Shown piece after piece: positions 42,156-51,507 of a stretch of DNA of 64,000 bases. The stretch's first letter is position 1. The number at the start of each line of letters is the position of its first letter. The position numbers and the translations under genes were made by a program. This DNA comes from Candidatus Paralachnospira caecorum (lineage in GTDB: Bacteria > Bacillota > Clostridia > Lachnospirales > Lachnospiraceae): NCBI GenBank assembly GCA_904379015.1, contig CAJFHG010000005.1, forward strand, positions 32,699 through 96,698, given 5' to 3'. Under the pieces are notes generated by a model. That model was not told the DNA's origin. It searched no databases and was given only the letters and a program-made list of their open reading frames with translations.

Positions 42156-44321
42156 ATGAAGCTGAATCGAGGATCAATGAACAGAGCGGTCATTTACTTT
42201 TTTTATGACGGCGAAGGGGTAGTTGACCGCTATGTATCCTATATGCTGAAGGATCTGAAGACCTGTGCCAGGGATATTTATGTGGTAACGAACGGCAGCC
42301 TGACTCCGGAGGGGCGGAAGACCTTTCTGGAATTTACGGACTGTGTATGGGAGCGGGAAAACAAGGGACTGGATGTGGGAGCCTACAGGCACGCGCTGAA
42401 TATGATCGGCTGGGACAAGCTCAGGGAATACGACGAAGTGGTCCTGATGAACCATACGATCATGGGGCCTGTTTATCCGCTCAGGGAAATGTTTGATGAA
42501 ATGGGATCGCGGGATCTGGATTTCTGGGGTTCCAATATTTATTATAGGGTGGGCTTTGATCCCTACGGTATCATTGAGTGCGGGTATATCAGAGAGCACC
42601 TGCAGTCTCATTTTATAGTGGCGCGGAAATCGCTTTTTGACACAGAGGATTACAGAACTTACTGGGATACACTGCCGCCCATCAACAGCTACCGGGAATC
42701 GGTCGCTTATCATGAGACTTATTTTACCCATCACTTTGCCGAACTCGGATACAAATGGGATGCCTACGCTGTCTGGGACGGACTGGAGGATTATGGAGAA
42801 TATCCTCTGCTGCGCAGGCCGGTGGAGCTGATGAAGCGGGCCAGGTGTCCGTTTTTCAAGCGCAGGAATTTTATCCATGATCATTACGGAGATTTCCTCT
42901 GCGCCACCTGCGGAGAGTCCACGCCGGAGCTGATGCGGTTTCTCCGGGAGGAAACAGATTATGACGTGGATATGATATGGGAAAATATCCTGCGTACCGG
43001 GAATATGGCCGATATCGTGACCAGTCTGGATCTGACTTATGTGGTGCCTTCAGGGGAGTCTGAGGGAGCGGATGGGAAAAAGGCAGCCTTTTTCTGCCGG
43101 ATTTCCCGGGAGGACAGTCCGGATCTTTTGCTGCGGTATGCCGCGGCGCTGCCGGAAACGGTGGACTGCTATATCGCGGTATCGGACGAAGAGAAAGAAA
43201 AAGAGGCTGAAAAAGCATTTGAAGCGATCCCCAATAAAACACGGATCTTCCGGACGAAGGAGAAGGACGGCGCCGCCGTACTGGCCGGAGCCCGGGATAT
43301 CATACGGAATTACGAATATATCTGTTTTGCCCGGAGCCCGAAGGATCTTCTGTTAAAACCCCGGTCTCAGGGACTGAGCTGGGCCTGCAGATTTTTTGAA
43401 AATACAATGGGAAGCCCCTCCGTGGCGGAAAATGTGATCCGGCTGTTTGAGGAGAATCCCCGTCTGGGCCTCCTGACGCCGGCGCCGCCCAATCATGGAA
43501 GGTATTATCCTCCTGTTCAGTCCAAATGGGCCGGATGCTGCGAACAGGTAAAACAGACGGCGGAAAGGCTGGGCCTTCATGCTCCCATGTCAGAGGAGAA
43601 GGAACCGGTCGCGCCGCTCGGGGCAGTCTTCTGGTTCAGAAGCCGGGCCATGGAAAAGCTGCTGGCTGCCGGCGGGAACGGCGGGGAACGTTCCGCGGAT
43701 CATGCCGGGAACGGAGAGGAGGGCTCTGACCTGTCAGAATGGCTGTATCCTTTTGTGGTGCAGGACGCGGGATATTACCCTGCCTGGCTTTTCAGCGACA
43801 GGGGAGCGGCCGCGGAGCTGACGGCGCGGAGCTATATGGTCCGGGGGCTGGCGCGGACAGCCCGTGAAAACGGCGTGAAAGGGGCTTTTCATAATGAGGT
43901 GTGCCGCGCTCTGAGCCTCGTGCTGGGACTGGAAAAGGATCAGCAGCTGACGCCTGTTCTTTATCTGGATTACGGCGCGGGCTACAGTGAGGAAGAAACC
44001 CTGCGGGTTGAAAACTGGGGCGAGGCAGGATATCTGGACGCGGATTTTGACTGGCCGGAAGAGAAAGGAGCGCCGCTCCGAGTGCGGTTTGATCCCTGTG
44101 AGCGGGGCCAGGTGGTTCTTGAAGACCTTTCCATTTTCCTGCTGCTTCCTTCCGGAAAGAAAAAAGCGCTGCGTCTTGACGCATGCGCCTGCAACGGTAC
44201 CCGTTCGGGAGACAGCGTACGGTTTGAAGATCCGGATCCATGGGTCGACATTCCCATGAAGGGGAAGAGAAAGACAGAGGGACTGCGGATCCATGCCAGA
44301 GTGTCTTTTTACGGGGAATAG
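42156..44321 (+). CDS. RgpF-like rhamnan synthesis protein, copy 2 (second lobe diverged)
   Basis: A 721-residue paralogue of the preceding protein, plainly a tandem duplicate: lobe 1 is close in sequence (VIYFFYDGEGVVDRYVS, ENKGLDVGAY at 68-77, LMNHTIMGPVYPL). In lobe 2 the key motif has changed: where copy 1 has ENRGRDVSA, this copy has KEKDGAAVLA (about 368-377), and copy 1's AHDKK is ARSPKD. The flanking GLLTPAPPNHGRYYPP is kept. I infer that lobe 2 has lost or changed its activity while lobe 1 is retained. It lies 37 bases after copy 1 with GAAGGG before the ATG. Confidence 0.85.
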   Translation: MKLNRGSMNRAVIYFFYDGEGVVDRYVSYMLKDLKTCARDIYVVTNGSLTPEGRKTFLEFTDCVWERENKGLDVGAYRHALNMIGWDKLREYDEVVLMNHTIMGPVYPLREMFDEMGSRDLDFWGSNIYYRVGFDPYGIIECGYIREHLQSHFIVARKSLFDTEDYRTYWDTLPPINSYRESVAYHETYFTHHFAELGYKWDAYAVWDGLEDYGEYPLLRRPVELMKRARCPFFKRRNFIHDHYGDFLCATCGESTPELMRFLREETDYDVDMIWENILRTGNMADIVTSLDLTYVVPSGESEGADGKKAAFFCRISREDSPDLLLRYAAALPETVDCYIAVSDEEKEKEAEKAFEAIPNKTRIFRTKEKDGAAVLAGARDIIRNYEYICFARSPKDLLLKPRSQGLSWACRFFENTMGSPSVAENVIRLFEENPRLGLLTPAPPNHGRYYPPVQSKWAGCCEQVKQTAERLGLHAPMSEEKEPVAPLGAVFWFRSRAMEKLLAAGGNGGERSADHAGNGEEGSDLSEWLYPFVVQDAGYYPAWLFSDRGAAAELTARSYMVRGLARTARENGVKGAFHNEVCRALSLVLGLEKDQQLTPVLYLDYGAGYSEEETLRVENWGEAGYLDADFDWPEEKGAPLRVRFDPCERGQVVLEDLSIFLLLPSGKKKALRLDACACNGTRSGDSVRFEDPDPWVDIPMKGKRKTEGLRIHARVSFYGE

Positions 44322-44382
44322 GAATGATTGAAGGATGAAACAGTGAAAATACGGATTCTCTGATAGAGGTGGAGACTGGAGT

Positions 44383-47300
44383 ATGAGAAAAAAACTGATA
44401 TTTGCGGTGCTTGTGCTGATGATGATATGCGGATTCAGCCTGACTGCGGGTGCGGAAGGTCAGGGCAGCCTGACACTCGGGAACCTGCCGGAGATCATCA
44501 TGAACGGCGGAAGGATGGTCAGCGATGAAGCCGGAACCATATATACATCTGATACGCCGGACGGGAGACTGTATGTTTACGAGGACGGGACGGCGGCGCT
44601 TCTGTCCGGCGACCGGGCTTCCTGGCTGAATCTGATTGAAGACCGGCTGTATTATACCGTCTCTGTCGGAAGTGAGACGGTTGTCCGGGAACGGAATCTG
44701 ACAGACGGGACCAGCTCGGATCTTTACAGGACTGGAGAAGAAATCAGGCAGCTCTATGTTTCATCTGACCAGACTCTGTATTATCTGTCCTCCGGCAGGA
44801 TCTGCCGCTATGACCTGGCGGAAAAAACGCTGGAAAGGGAGCAGTTGAAAGGCACAGTCAAAGCCTTTATTCCCCTGGAAACGGGATATATTTACAGCCA
44901 GGGGGCATTTCCCCGGGCAGATGTGTATTATAACGGAAAGCTGCTGGCTGAAGAGGTAAGCTCTTATTATCTGTCAGACGGTCATCTGATTTTTGTATCC
45001 GGCGGCGACACCTTCCAGGCGGAGCTGGACGCGCTTGCGGCAGCCGGAGATCCCGCGTCCGCGGCGGAGCCTTATGATGAAGGGGATTACGCGGATCCGG
45101 CGACGGCCCTTCAGGGCACGGATGAGGAGCAATGCCCTTACTGCGAGGCGGCGGCTGCCGATGTGTCCTGGGTGGAGGAAGAAACTGCCGGTTCCCTGCA
45201 GGCGTATAGCTCTGCCGGTACGGTTTCCGGATTTGATTCCGCCACAGAACGGCAGCAGAATATCGTAAAGCGGGCCAGGCAGATGGCGGAGGTCTCCTGG
45301 ACGCCTTTGCAGGACATTTCCGGCTGGGACAATGCATATACATTTAAGAAGGGGACTTCTTACACCGGGCTTCCCTACGGACAGCCCATAGACGGTGTGT
45401 TCGTTCCCTGGGGAACGACGCTGACCGGGTTTGTCAAGGCGGTCAATGATCTGCAGAGCAAGATGTATACCTCCTATTCGGATTATAATACGTCGATCGC
45501 GCCCTATTATTCCAGTGACTGCAGCTCATTCGTTTCCTGGGCCTGGAATCTGAACGGCCGGAGGACGACCAGAAGCCTTCCCACCTACAGCGACAAGGTC
45601 GCGTCCCAGAGCGTGTACAGCGCGCAGCTGGGCGATTCGTTCATCGCCTACGGCATCCATGCGGTGATGGTGTCGGATGTGGGATATGATTCAGAGGGAG
45701 AAGTGGTTTATATCGAGATCACTGAGTCCACGCCGCCCAAAACGAAGGTGACCCGGTACGGGGAGGGCGGTTCTGAAACGCTGGCGGACCTGCAGAAAAA
45801 ATATCTGGAAGACGGATATATCCTTTACCGTCTGAAGAAACAGTATTCGGTTTCCTATACCCATGACTGCGCGGTTCCCATCGACGGCGATTACTGCGAA
45901 GACTGCGCGGCGCTTACGAAGCCGGTTATTTCAGCCGTGGAGCAGACAGGGGATGGAGCACTGAAGCTTTCCTGGGACAAGGTGGAATACGCGGATGCCT
46001 ACGGCATCCTCCGGTCAGATGATTCCGGAAGCGGGTTCGCGTGGGTCGGGACAGCCTGGGAGCTTTCCTATACGGATGAGGATGTCCGGGCGGGAGATAC
46101 TTATCAGTACCAGGTATTTCCCATGCGGTACATAAACGGGGTCTGGGTCAGCGGCCCGCACTCAGATACGACAGAGCTTCCCTGTATGGAGGCGCCGGAG
46201 AAACCGACCATTACGGCTTCGGCAGATGCGCTGACGATATCCTGGCCGGCAGTGGAGAATGCCGGCGCCTATGGGATCGTGCGGGCCGAGGCGCCGGAAG
46301 GCCCTTATGTCTGGCTCGGTTCAGTGGGCACAACCAGCTATACGGATGAGACAGCGGAGCCGGAAACGGTATATTATTATAAAGTCTATGCTGCTCACGC
46401 CACAGACAAAGGATGGCTGAACAGTGCCTATTCTGAAGCAAAGGCGGCGATTACAGTACTGCCGCCGGTCCGGAATGTGCAGACAGAGCCGGGCGCGGGA
46501 AATGCGGCTGTGAAGCTCACCTGGACGGCGCAGCCCCATACGTCAGCCTACGGGATCATGCGCGCGGAGTCAGAAAACGGTCCTTACAGCTGGATCGCTT
46601 CTGTAGGAGGGACATCCTATACGGACCAGGGGCTGAAGACGGGACAGACCTATTATTATAAAATTTATGCGAGCGCGCTGCTGGACGGAACATGGTATAA
46701 CGGCGCCCTGTCCAGTCCGGTTCCGGGCGAGGCGCTCCGGGCTCCAGCCTCTGTGCAGGTGAAAAGCTATGAAGGAAATGCCTTTCAGATCAGCTGGGAA
46801 CCGGTGGAAGGCGCGGATCTCTATCGGGTCTATTATGCGGACTCAAGAGGAGGCGCGCTGACAGAGGCTGCGACTGTGAGCGGCACGGAATATCTTCACA
46901 GAGGCTTTGAGGAGGGAGATCGGGTCTATTATGTGATTCAGTCTCTCTGTTATGTGGATGGTCTCTGGGGAGGCGGAGGTTATACCGGCTACACAGAAGG
47001 CGTACTGAAGATGCCGGCTCCGACAGGAATCAAAACCGGGCCGGGAAGGGGAGATTATACCGTCAGAATTTCCTGGGATCCGGTGCCGAAGGCAACCATG
47101 TATGGGATCATGCGCGCGGATTCAGAGGAAGGGCCTTATGAGTGGATCGGCCTTTCAGACAGTCTGGAATTTACAGATGTCAGACATGTTCTGGACGGAA
47201 ATCTTGATACGCGGTGCTATTACAAAGTCTATGCGACCAGGCGGGTAAACGGAGGCTGGGACAACGGAGAGATGTCCGATGCAGTGCCGGGAAGCGTATG

Positions 47301-48492
47301 CGGAGCGCCTGAGAATCTTTCTGTGATCACACAGACTGCCAGTTCCATGAAGCTTTCCTGGGATCCGGTTCCCGATGCGACGGGCTACGCGGTCTTTCGG
47401 GATGCGGGACAGGGATATGTCCTTCTGGGGATCATCAGTCAGACGGAATATACGGACAGTGACTGCATACTGGGCGGCACTTATACCTATATGATCCGTT
47501 CGGTCGCCAATGTAAATGGATACTGGGGATATGGATTGTATTCAAAACCTGTTTCGGCGGTGCTGATCCCGCAGACCCCCGCCGGACTTTTTGCGGAACC
47601 GGACTGGGATACGCAGGCAGTGAATATAAGCTGGGAAGCAGCGCCGGGGGCCAGTACTTATGGGATCCTGCGGGCAGAGAGCGAAGACGGACCATATGAA
47701 TGGCTGGGCGCGGTGAACAGCCTGAGCTACCGGGATACGTCCTGCCAGGCAGGGAAGACCTATTATTATAAGGTTTACGGAGCGGCGTTGGGGACGGATG
47801 GCGTCTGGTACAACAGCGCGAACAGCGGAGCGGCAGCTGCGGAAGCCCCCCGGATCAAGGCGCTGGGCGTGGATGTTTCCTACTATAACGGGAACATCGA
47901 CTGGCAGCAGGTGGCGGACAGCGGAGTATCCTTTGCCATGATCCGGATTGGTTACAGGCGGAATGCGGACGGCGTGATCATTGAGGACGTATGCGCCGCC
48001 CAGAACATCCGGGGCGCTCTTGACGCGGGACTTGAGGTTGGCGTTTATTTCTTTTCTACAGCCGTCAATGAGGCGGAAGCCATAGAAGAAGCCGCGTGGA
48101 CAGTGAATTATATCAAAGATTATCATATTACATTTCCGGTCGCGTATGACTGCGAAGGATACAATGACGAGACAAGCCGTATGTATCAGGCAGGTCTGAC
48201 CATTGATCAGAGATCCTGGCATGCCAGTGTTTTTCTGACCACTGTGGCCGGACAGGGGTATACGCCTATGATGTACGGCAGCAGTTATCATCTGACCAAC
48301 AGCTGGAGAATCGAACATCTGGAGCAGAATTATCAGATCTGGGTGGCGCAGTGGCCGTCAGAGGTTCCTGTTTATCCGGATGAAGGCAGTTCAAGTTATG
48401 GAAGGACACACAAAATGTGGCAGTATACGGACAGGGGAACTGTGCCCGGAATTTCCGGAGCAGTAGATCTGGATGTATTTTATTATGAGTAG
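44383..48492 (+). CDS. secreted peptidoglycan hydrolase: NlpC/CHAP-like domain, seven Fn3-like repeats, GH25 lysozyme
   Basis: A 1,369-residue exported protein. Signal peptide, residues 1-25. Residues 30-215 read like a DUF5050/beta-propeller-type segment. Residues about 290-490 form an NlpC/CHAP-like domain with Cys380 in SSDCSSFVSWAWN and His426 in YGIHAVMVSD. Seven Fn3-like repeats fill about 510-1158. The C-terminus (1160-1369) is a GH25 muramidase: LGVDVSYYNGNIDW with Asp1164, then YDCEGYN with Asp1256 and Glu1258. GH25 cuts the MurNAc-GlcNAc bond, so the two ends could cut both peptide and glycan parts of the wall. AGGTGGAG precedes the ATG. There is no SLH or LPXTG anchor. The L,D-transpeptidase gene follows 24 bases later. 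Confidence 0.88.
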   Translation: MRKKLIFAVLVLMMICGFSLTAGAEGQGSLTLGNLPEIIMNGGRMVSDEAGTIYTSDTPDGRLYVYEDGTAALLSGDRASWLNLIEDRLYYTVSVGSETVVRERNLTDGTSSDLYRTGEEIRQLYVSSDQTLYYLSSGRICRYDLAEKTLEREQLKGTVKAFIPLETGYIYSQGAFPRADVYYNGKLLAEEVSSYYLSDGHLIFVSGGDTFQAELDALAAAGDPASAAEPYDEGDYADPATALQGTDEEQCPYCEAAAADVSWVEEETAGSLQAYSSAGTVSGFDSATERQQNIVKRARQMAEVSWTPLQDISGWDNAYTFKKGTSYTGLPYGQPIDGVFVPWGTTLTGFVKAVNDLQSKMYTSYSDYNTSIAPYYSSDCSSFVSWAWNLNGRRTTRSLPTYSDKVASQSVYSAQLGDSFIAYGIHAVMVSDVGYDSEGEVVYIEITESTPPKTKVTRYGEGGSETLADLQKKYLEDGYILYRLKKQYSVSYTHDCAVPIDGDYCEDCAALTKPVISAVEQTGDGALKLSWDKVEYADAYGILRSDDSGSGFAWVGTAWELSYTDEDVRAGDTYQYQVFPMRYINGVWVSGPHSDTTELPCMEAPEKPTITASADALTISWPAVENAGAYGIVRAEAPEGPYVWLGSVGTTSYTDETAEPETVYYYKVYAAHATDKGWLNSAYSEAKAAITVLPPVRNVQTEPGAGNAAVKLTWTAQPHTSAYGIMRAESENGPYSWIASVGGTSYTDQGLKTGQTYYYKIYASALLDGTWYNGALSSPVPGEALRAPASVQVKSYEGNAFQISWEPVEGADLYRVYYADSRGGALTEAATVSGTEYLHRGFEEGDRVYYVIQSLCYVDGLWGGGGYTGYTEGVLKMPAPTGIKTGPGRGDYTVRISWDPVPKATMYGIMRADSEEGPYEWIGLSDSLEFTDVRHVLDGNLDTRCYYKVYATRRVNGGWDNGEMSDAVPGSVCGAPENLSVITQTASSMKLSWDPVPDATGYAVFRDAGQGYVLLGIISQTEYTDSDCILGGTYTYMIRSVANVNGYWGYGLYSKPVSAVLIPQTPAGLFAEPDWDTQAVNISWEAAPGASTYGILRAESEDGPYEWLGAVNSLSYRDTSCQAGKTYYYKVYGAALGTDGVWYNSANSGAAAAEAPRIKALGVDVSYYNGNIDWQQVADSGVSFAMIRIGYRRNADGVIIEDVCAAQNIRGALDAGLEVGVYFFSTAVNEAEAIEEAAWTVNYIKDYHITFPVAYDCEGYNDETSRMYQAGLTIDQRSWHASVFLTTVAGQGYTPMMYGSSYHLTNSWRIEHLEQNYQIWVAQWPSEVPVYPDEGSSSYGRTHKMWQYTDRGTVPGISGAVDLDVFYYE

Positions 48493-48516
48493 AAAAAGTA
48501 GTAAAGAAGGAGGAAA

Positions 48517-51372
48517 ATGATGGGCAGAAAAGGGAAACAAGGGTCTTTATGGCTGATTCTCCTGCTGATTATGAGTCTGACTCTGCAGAGCACGGTCGGA
48601 ATGGCGGCAGGAATCCAGACAGAAGAGCCGCTGCAGGAAACAGCTCTGGAATCTTCAGCAGATGCCGAAGAAGCGGAGCCGGAGCAGATCACGCATCAGT
48701 CTTTACAGACAGATGAGATCATAAGCCTCAGCTCTGTGCCGGCCGCTCCCTCAGGCGTTCAGGTTTCTTCAGCCAGCATGAAGGGACTTGAGCTGCGGTG
48801 GGAAGCTGTATCAGGAGCGACAGCTTATTATGTATATCGCGCTGATGACAGCGGACAGTCCTGGAGCTGTATTGCTACAGTCTGGACAAACCAGTATTCA
48901 GATATGAGCGCGCTGCCGGGAAAGAATTACAGATATCAGGTTCAGAGTATTGCTTATGACGGGAGCCAGTGGATCGGAGGCGGCTTCAGCAGCGCGGTGG
49001 AGGGAAGCTATCAGATCGGTGTGCCGGCAGGCCTTCGGGCAGCTTCAGACGGAACGGCGGGTGTTCAGCTTTCCTGGTCTTACGGCGGACAGGCGGACGC
49101 TTTCGGAATCCTGCGGGCTCAGTCGCCGGAGGGTCCTTACGAGTGGATCTCTTCAGTCGGCGGAACTGCATATTCCGATACACAGGTGAGCGTAGGCGGC
49201 ACTTATTATTATCAGGTTTACGCGGCTGTTATGATAAACGGCGCCTGGAGCAACGGAACGAAATCGGAACCTGTATCAGTGACGGTGCCGGATCCCAATG
49301 CGCTGCAGGTACCTCAGAATGTGAAGGTAGAAAACAAAGATGATCGGGGATTGACGATCAGCTGGGATGCATCGCGGAATGCTTCAGGATATATTGTATA
49401 CCGGGTGGACGAGGAAACTGGCGCTCTGACATGGCTGAATTCTCTGAGCGGGACATCTTACTGCGACAGTGATGTGAAACTTGGGGATACCTGTACATAT
49501 CAGGTTCAGAGTATCCGCTATGTCAATCAGGCCTGGGAATACGGACCGAGCAGTGCCGCTGCGGAGGGAAGGTTCCTTCCTTCGGCTCCTTCCAATCTTC
49601 GGGTTGTTCCCGGGGCAGGGACAAATGCGGTGAAGATCACCTGGCAGCCGACGGGAAATGCTTCTCTGTTCGGGGTCGCGAGGTCGGAAAGCGCGGAGGG
49701 ACCTTATGAGTGGATCGGCGCCGCGGCTTCCGCGTCCTTTACAGATGCCGGACTGGAAGCGGGAAAGACCTATTATTATCGGGTTTATGCATCTGTCAAT
49801 GAGAATGGCGTATACTATAACGGTGATTATTCTGCCGCGGCTTCCGGTCATGTTCAGGAAGCGCCGTCCACAGTAGAAGTACTGTCAGAAAGCTTTTCAT
49901 CTGTCCGTGTGAGATGGTCGGCTGCTGCAGGAGCAACGGGCTATATTGTATATCGCCTGTCAGGAGACGGAACAACATGGATCTCGCTGGGAAGCACGAA
50001 TCAGACAGAATTTGTAGACAGAAATCTGGACATCAACTCAGCATATACCTATAAAGTGCAGTCTATCAACTTTGTAGACGGACAGTGGGGGTATGGAGCG
50101 TATTCAGGAACCGCTCAGGGAAAACCCGGCGTTGGGATTCCGTCACAGCTGAGCGCAAGACAGGACAGCAAATCTTATTATGGGATCGCGCTGTCATGGG
50201 CGGCTCTTTCCGAGGTAGACGGGTACGGCATTATGAGGGCCGTGCATGGAACCGATCAGTATCAGTGGATCGGCTATACGCAGTCCACTTCGTATCTGGA
50301 TGCCAGCGGAAATTCTGATACCCAGTATGATTACAAGATTTATGCGACCGTCAACAGGAATGGAGTATATTATAACGGAGCTTATTCTTCGGCGGTTACC
50401 TGCATGACCCGTACCTACGGCGGTCCGCCTGTGGTGTCAAATCTCCGCGCCACGTATGTGAGCGGACAGGGATATTACGTAACCTGTGATATCGCGTCGG
50501 CTTATCCGATCACGCAGGTGACGTTCCCCAGCTGGACAACATCCGGCGGACAGGATGATATTGTCTGGAAATATGGTACCGTTAACGGAAATGAGGCGTC
50601 CTGCTGGATTTATGCCAGTGAGCACAGTTATCAGATTGGCCAGTACGAAACATGCGCGTATGCGTATGATACAATTGGCCAGTACAGCGGAACCTGGTGC
50701 GGCGTTAATGTTCCTGTGTATTCAAACGGGAGCGGAACAGGCTGGTATGACACAAATGGAACATCCGGAGAACGGTTCTATCTGCTCAACGGAACGGCCG
50801 TTACCGGCTGGAAGTACATTGGCGGACTGAAATATTATTTTTATCCCAACGGAGTCCTGTGCCAGGATCTGGACAATCTGATCGGAGTACAGAGCAGGTA
50901 TGAGATCAAAGTCAACAAAGAAGCCAACTGTGTTACCATTTACGCGTCTGACGGCGCGAACGGATATATCATACCGGTAAAATCCATGCTGTGTTCTACC
51001 GGGGACGATACGCCTCTTGGTACGTTCTATACGCCCCAGAAGTATCGCTGGAAGGCTATGTATAACGGTACTTATGCTCAGTTCGCGACAAGACTGACAG
51101 CCGGAGAAGGGTTCCTGTTCCATTCGATCACATATGAGGTGAACGGAGATAACAGAACTTTGATCACAGAGGGCTACAATGGACTTGGCGTGACAAGATC
51201 TGCCGGCTGTATCCGCCTCCTCTGCATCAATGCTTACTGGATTTACAGCCGCTGCGTGCTGGGAACAAAGGTAACCGTTTACAACAGCAGTACGCCGGGG
51301 CCTTATTACAGACCTGTGCTGGTACCGATTCCTGCGGATCAGAGATATGACCCGACGGATCCGTTCCTGTAA
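48517..51372 (+). CDS. secreted L,D-transpeptidase with six Fn3-like repeats, Bsp-like repeat and wall-binding repeat
   Basis: A 951-residue exported protein. Signal peptide, residues 1-32. Six Fn3-like repeats (about 75-635) alternate strictly between two subtypes. Next come a GBS-Bsp-like repeat (about 637-735, VVSNLRATYVSGQGYYVTCD) and a choline-binding-type repeat pair (GWYDTNG, GWKYIGGLKYYFYPNG). Residues about 795-935 are a YkuD-type L,D-transpeptidase: GDDTPLGTFYTP, LFHSITYE and the catalytic SAGCIRL with Cys898. These enzymes form 3-3 peptide cross-links or attach proteins to peptidoglycan outside the membrane. The ATG follows AGGAGG; an ATG one codon on is equally possible. It is probably co-transcribed with the GH25 gene. 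Confidence 0.9.
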   Translation: MMGRKGKQGSLWLILLLIMSLTLQSTVGMAAGIQTEEPLQETALESSADAEEAEPEQITHQSLQTDEIISLSSVPAAPSGVQVSSASMKGLELRWEAVSGATAYYVYRADDSGQSWSCIATVWTNQYSDMSALPGKNYRYQVQSIAYDGSQWIGGGFSSAVEGSYQIGVPAGLRAASDGTAGVQLSWSYGGQADAFGILRAQSPEGPYEWISSVGGTAYSDTQVSVGGTYYYQVYAAVMINGAWSNGTKSEPVSVTVPDPNALQVPQNVKVENKDDRGLTISWDASRNASGYIVYRVDEETGALTWLNSLSGTSYCDSDVKLGDTCTYQVQSIRYVNQAWEYGPSSAAAEGRFLPSAPSNLRVVPGAGTNAVKITWQPTGNASLFGVARSESAEGPYEWIGAAASASFTDAGLEAGKTYYYRVYASVNENGVYYNGDYSAAASGHVQEAPSTVEVLSESFSSVRVRWSAAAGATGYIVYRLSGDGTTWISLGSTNQTEFVDRNLDINSAYTYKVQSINFVDGQWGYGAYSGTAQGKPGVGIPSQLSARQDSKSYYGIALSWAALSEVDGYGIMRAVHGTDQYQWIGYTQSTSYLDASGNSDTQYDYKIYATVNRNGVYYNGAYSSAVTCMTRTYGGPPVVSNLRATYVSGQGYYVTCDIASAYPITQVTFPSWTTSGGQDDIVWKYGTVNGNEASCWIYASEHSYQIGQYETCAYAYDTIGQYSGTWCGVNVPVYSNGSGTGWYDTNGTSGERFYLLNGTAVTGWKYIGGLKYYFYPNGVLCQDLDNLIGVQSRYEIKVNKEANCVTIYASDGANGYIIPVKSMLCSTGDDTPLGTFYTPQKYRWKAMYNGTYAQFATRLTAGEGFLFHSITYEVNGDNRTLITEGYNGLGVTRSAGCIRLLCINAYWIYSRCVLGTKVTVYNSSTPGPYYRPVLVPIPADQRYDPTDPFL

Positions 51373-51431
51373 GAAGATAAAGCTGCATGAAAGAGAAGGT
51401 CAGACGGAAGAACCTCTGATCTTGAGCATAA

Positions 51432-51487
51432 ATGATCCCGTGAACTCCAGGTTTTATACACTGGATGGTCACGGGATCATTTTTTTC
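51432..51487 (+). terminator. rho-independent terminator between convergent genes
   Basis: ATGATCCCGTGA pairs with TCACGGGATCAT around a 30-base loop, followed by a T-run (ATTTTTTTC). It can also fold on the minus strand for the converging gene at 51508, where the T-run is weaker. Confidence 0.75.
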
Positions 51488-51507
51488 TGCGGCCGATGGC
51501 CGGTATT

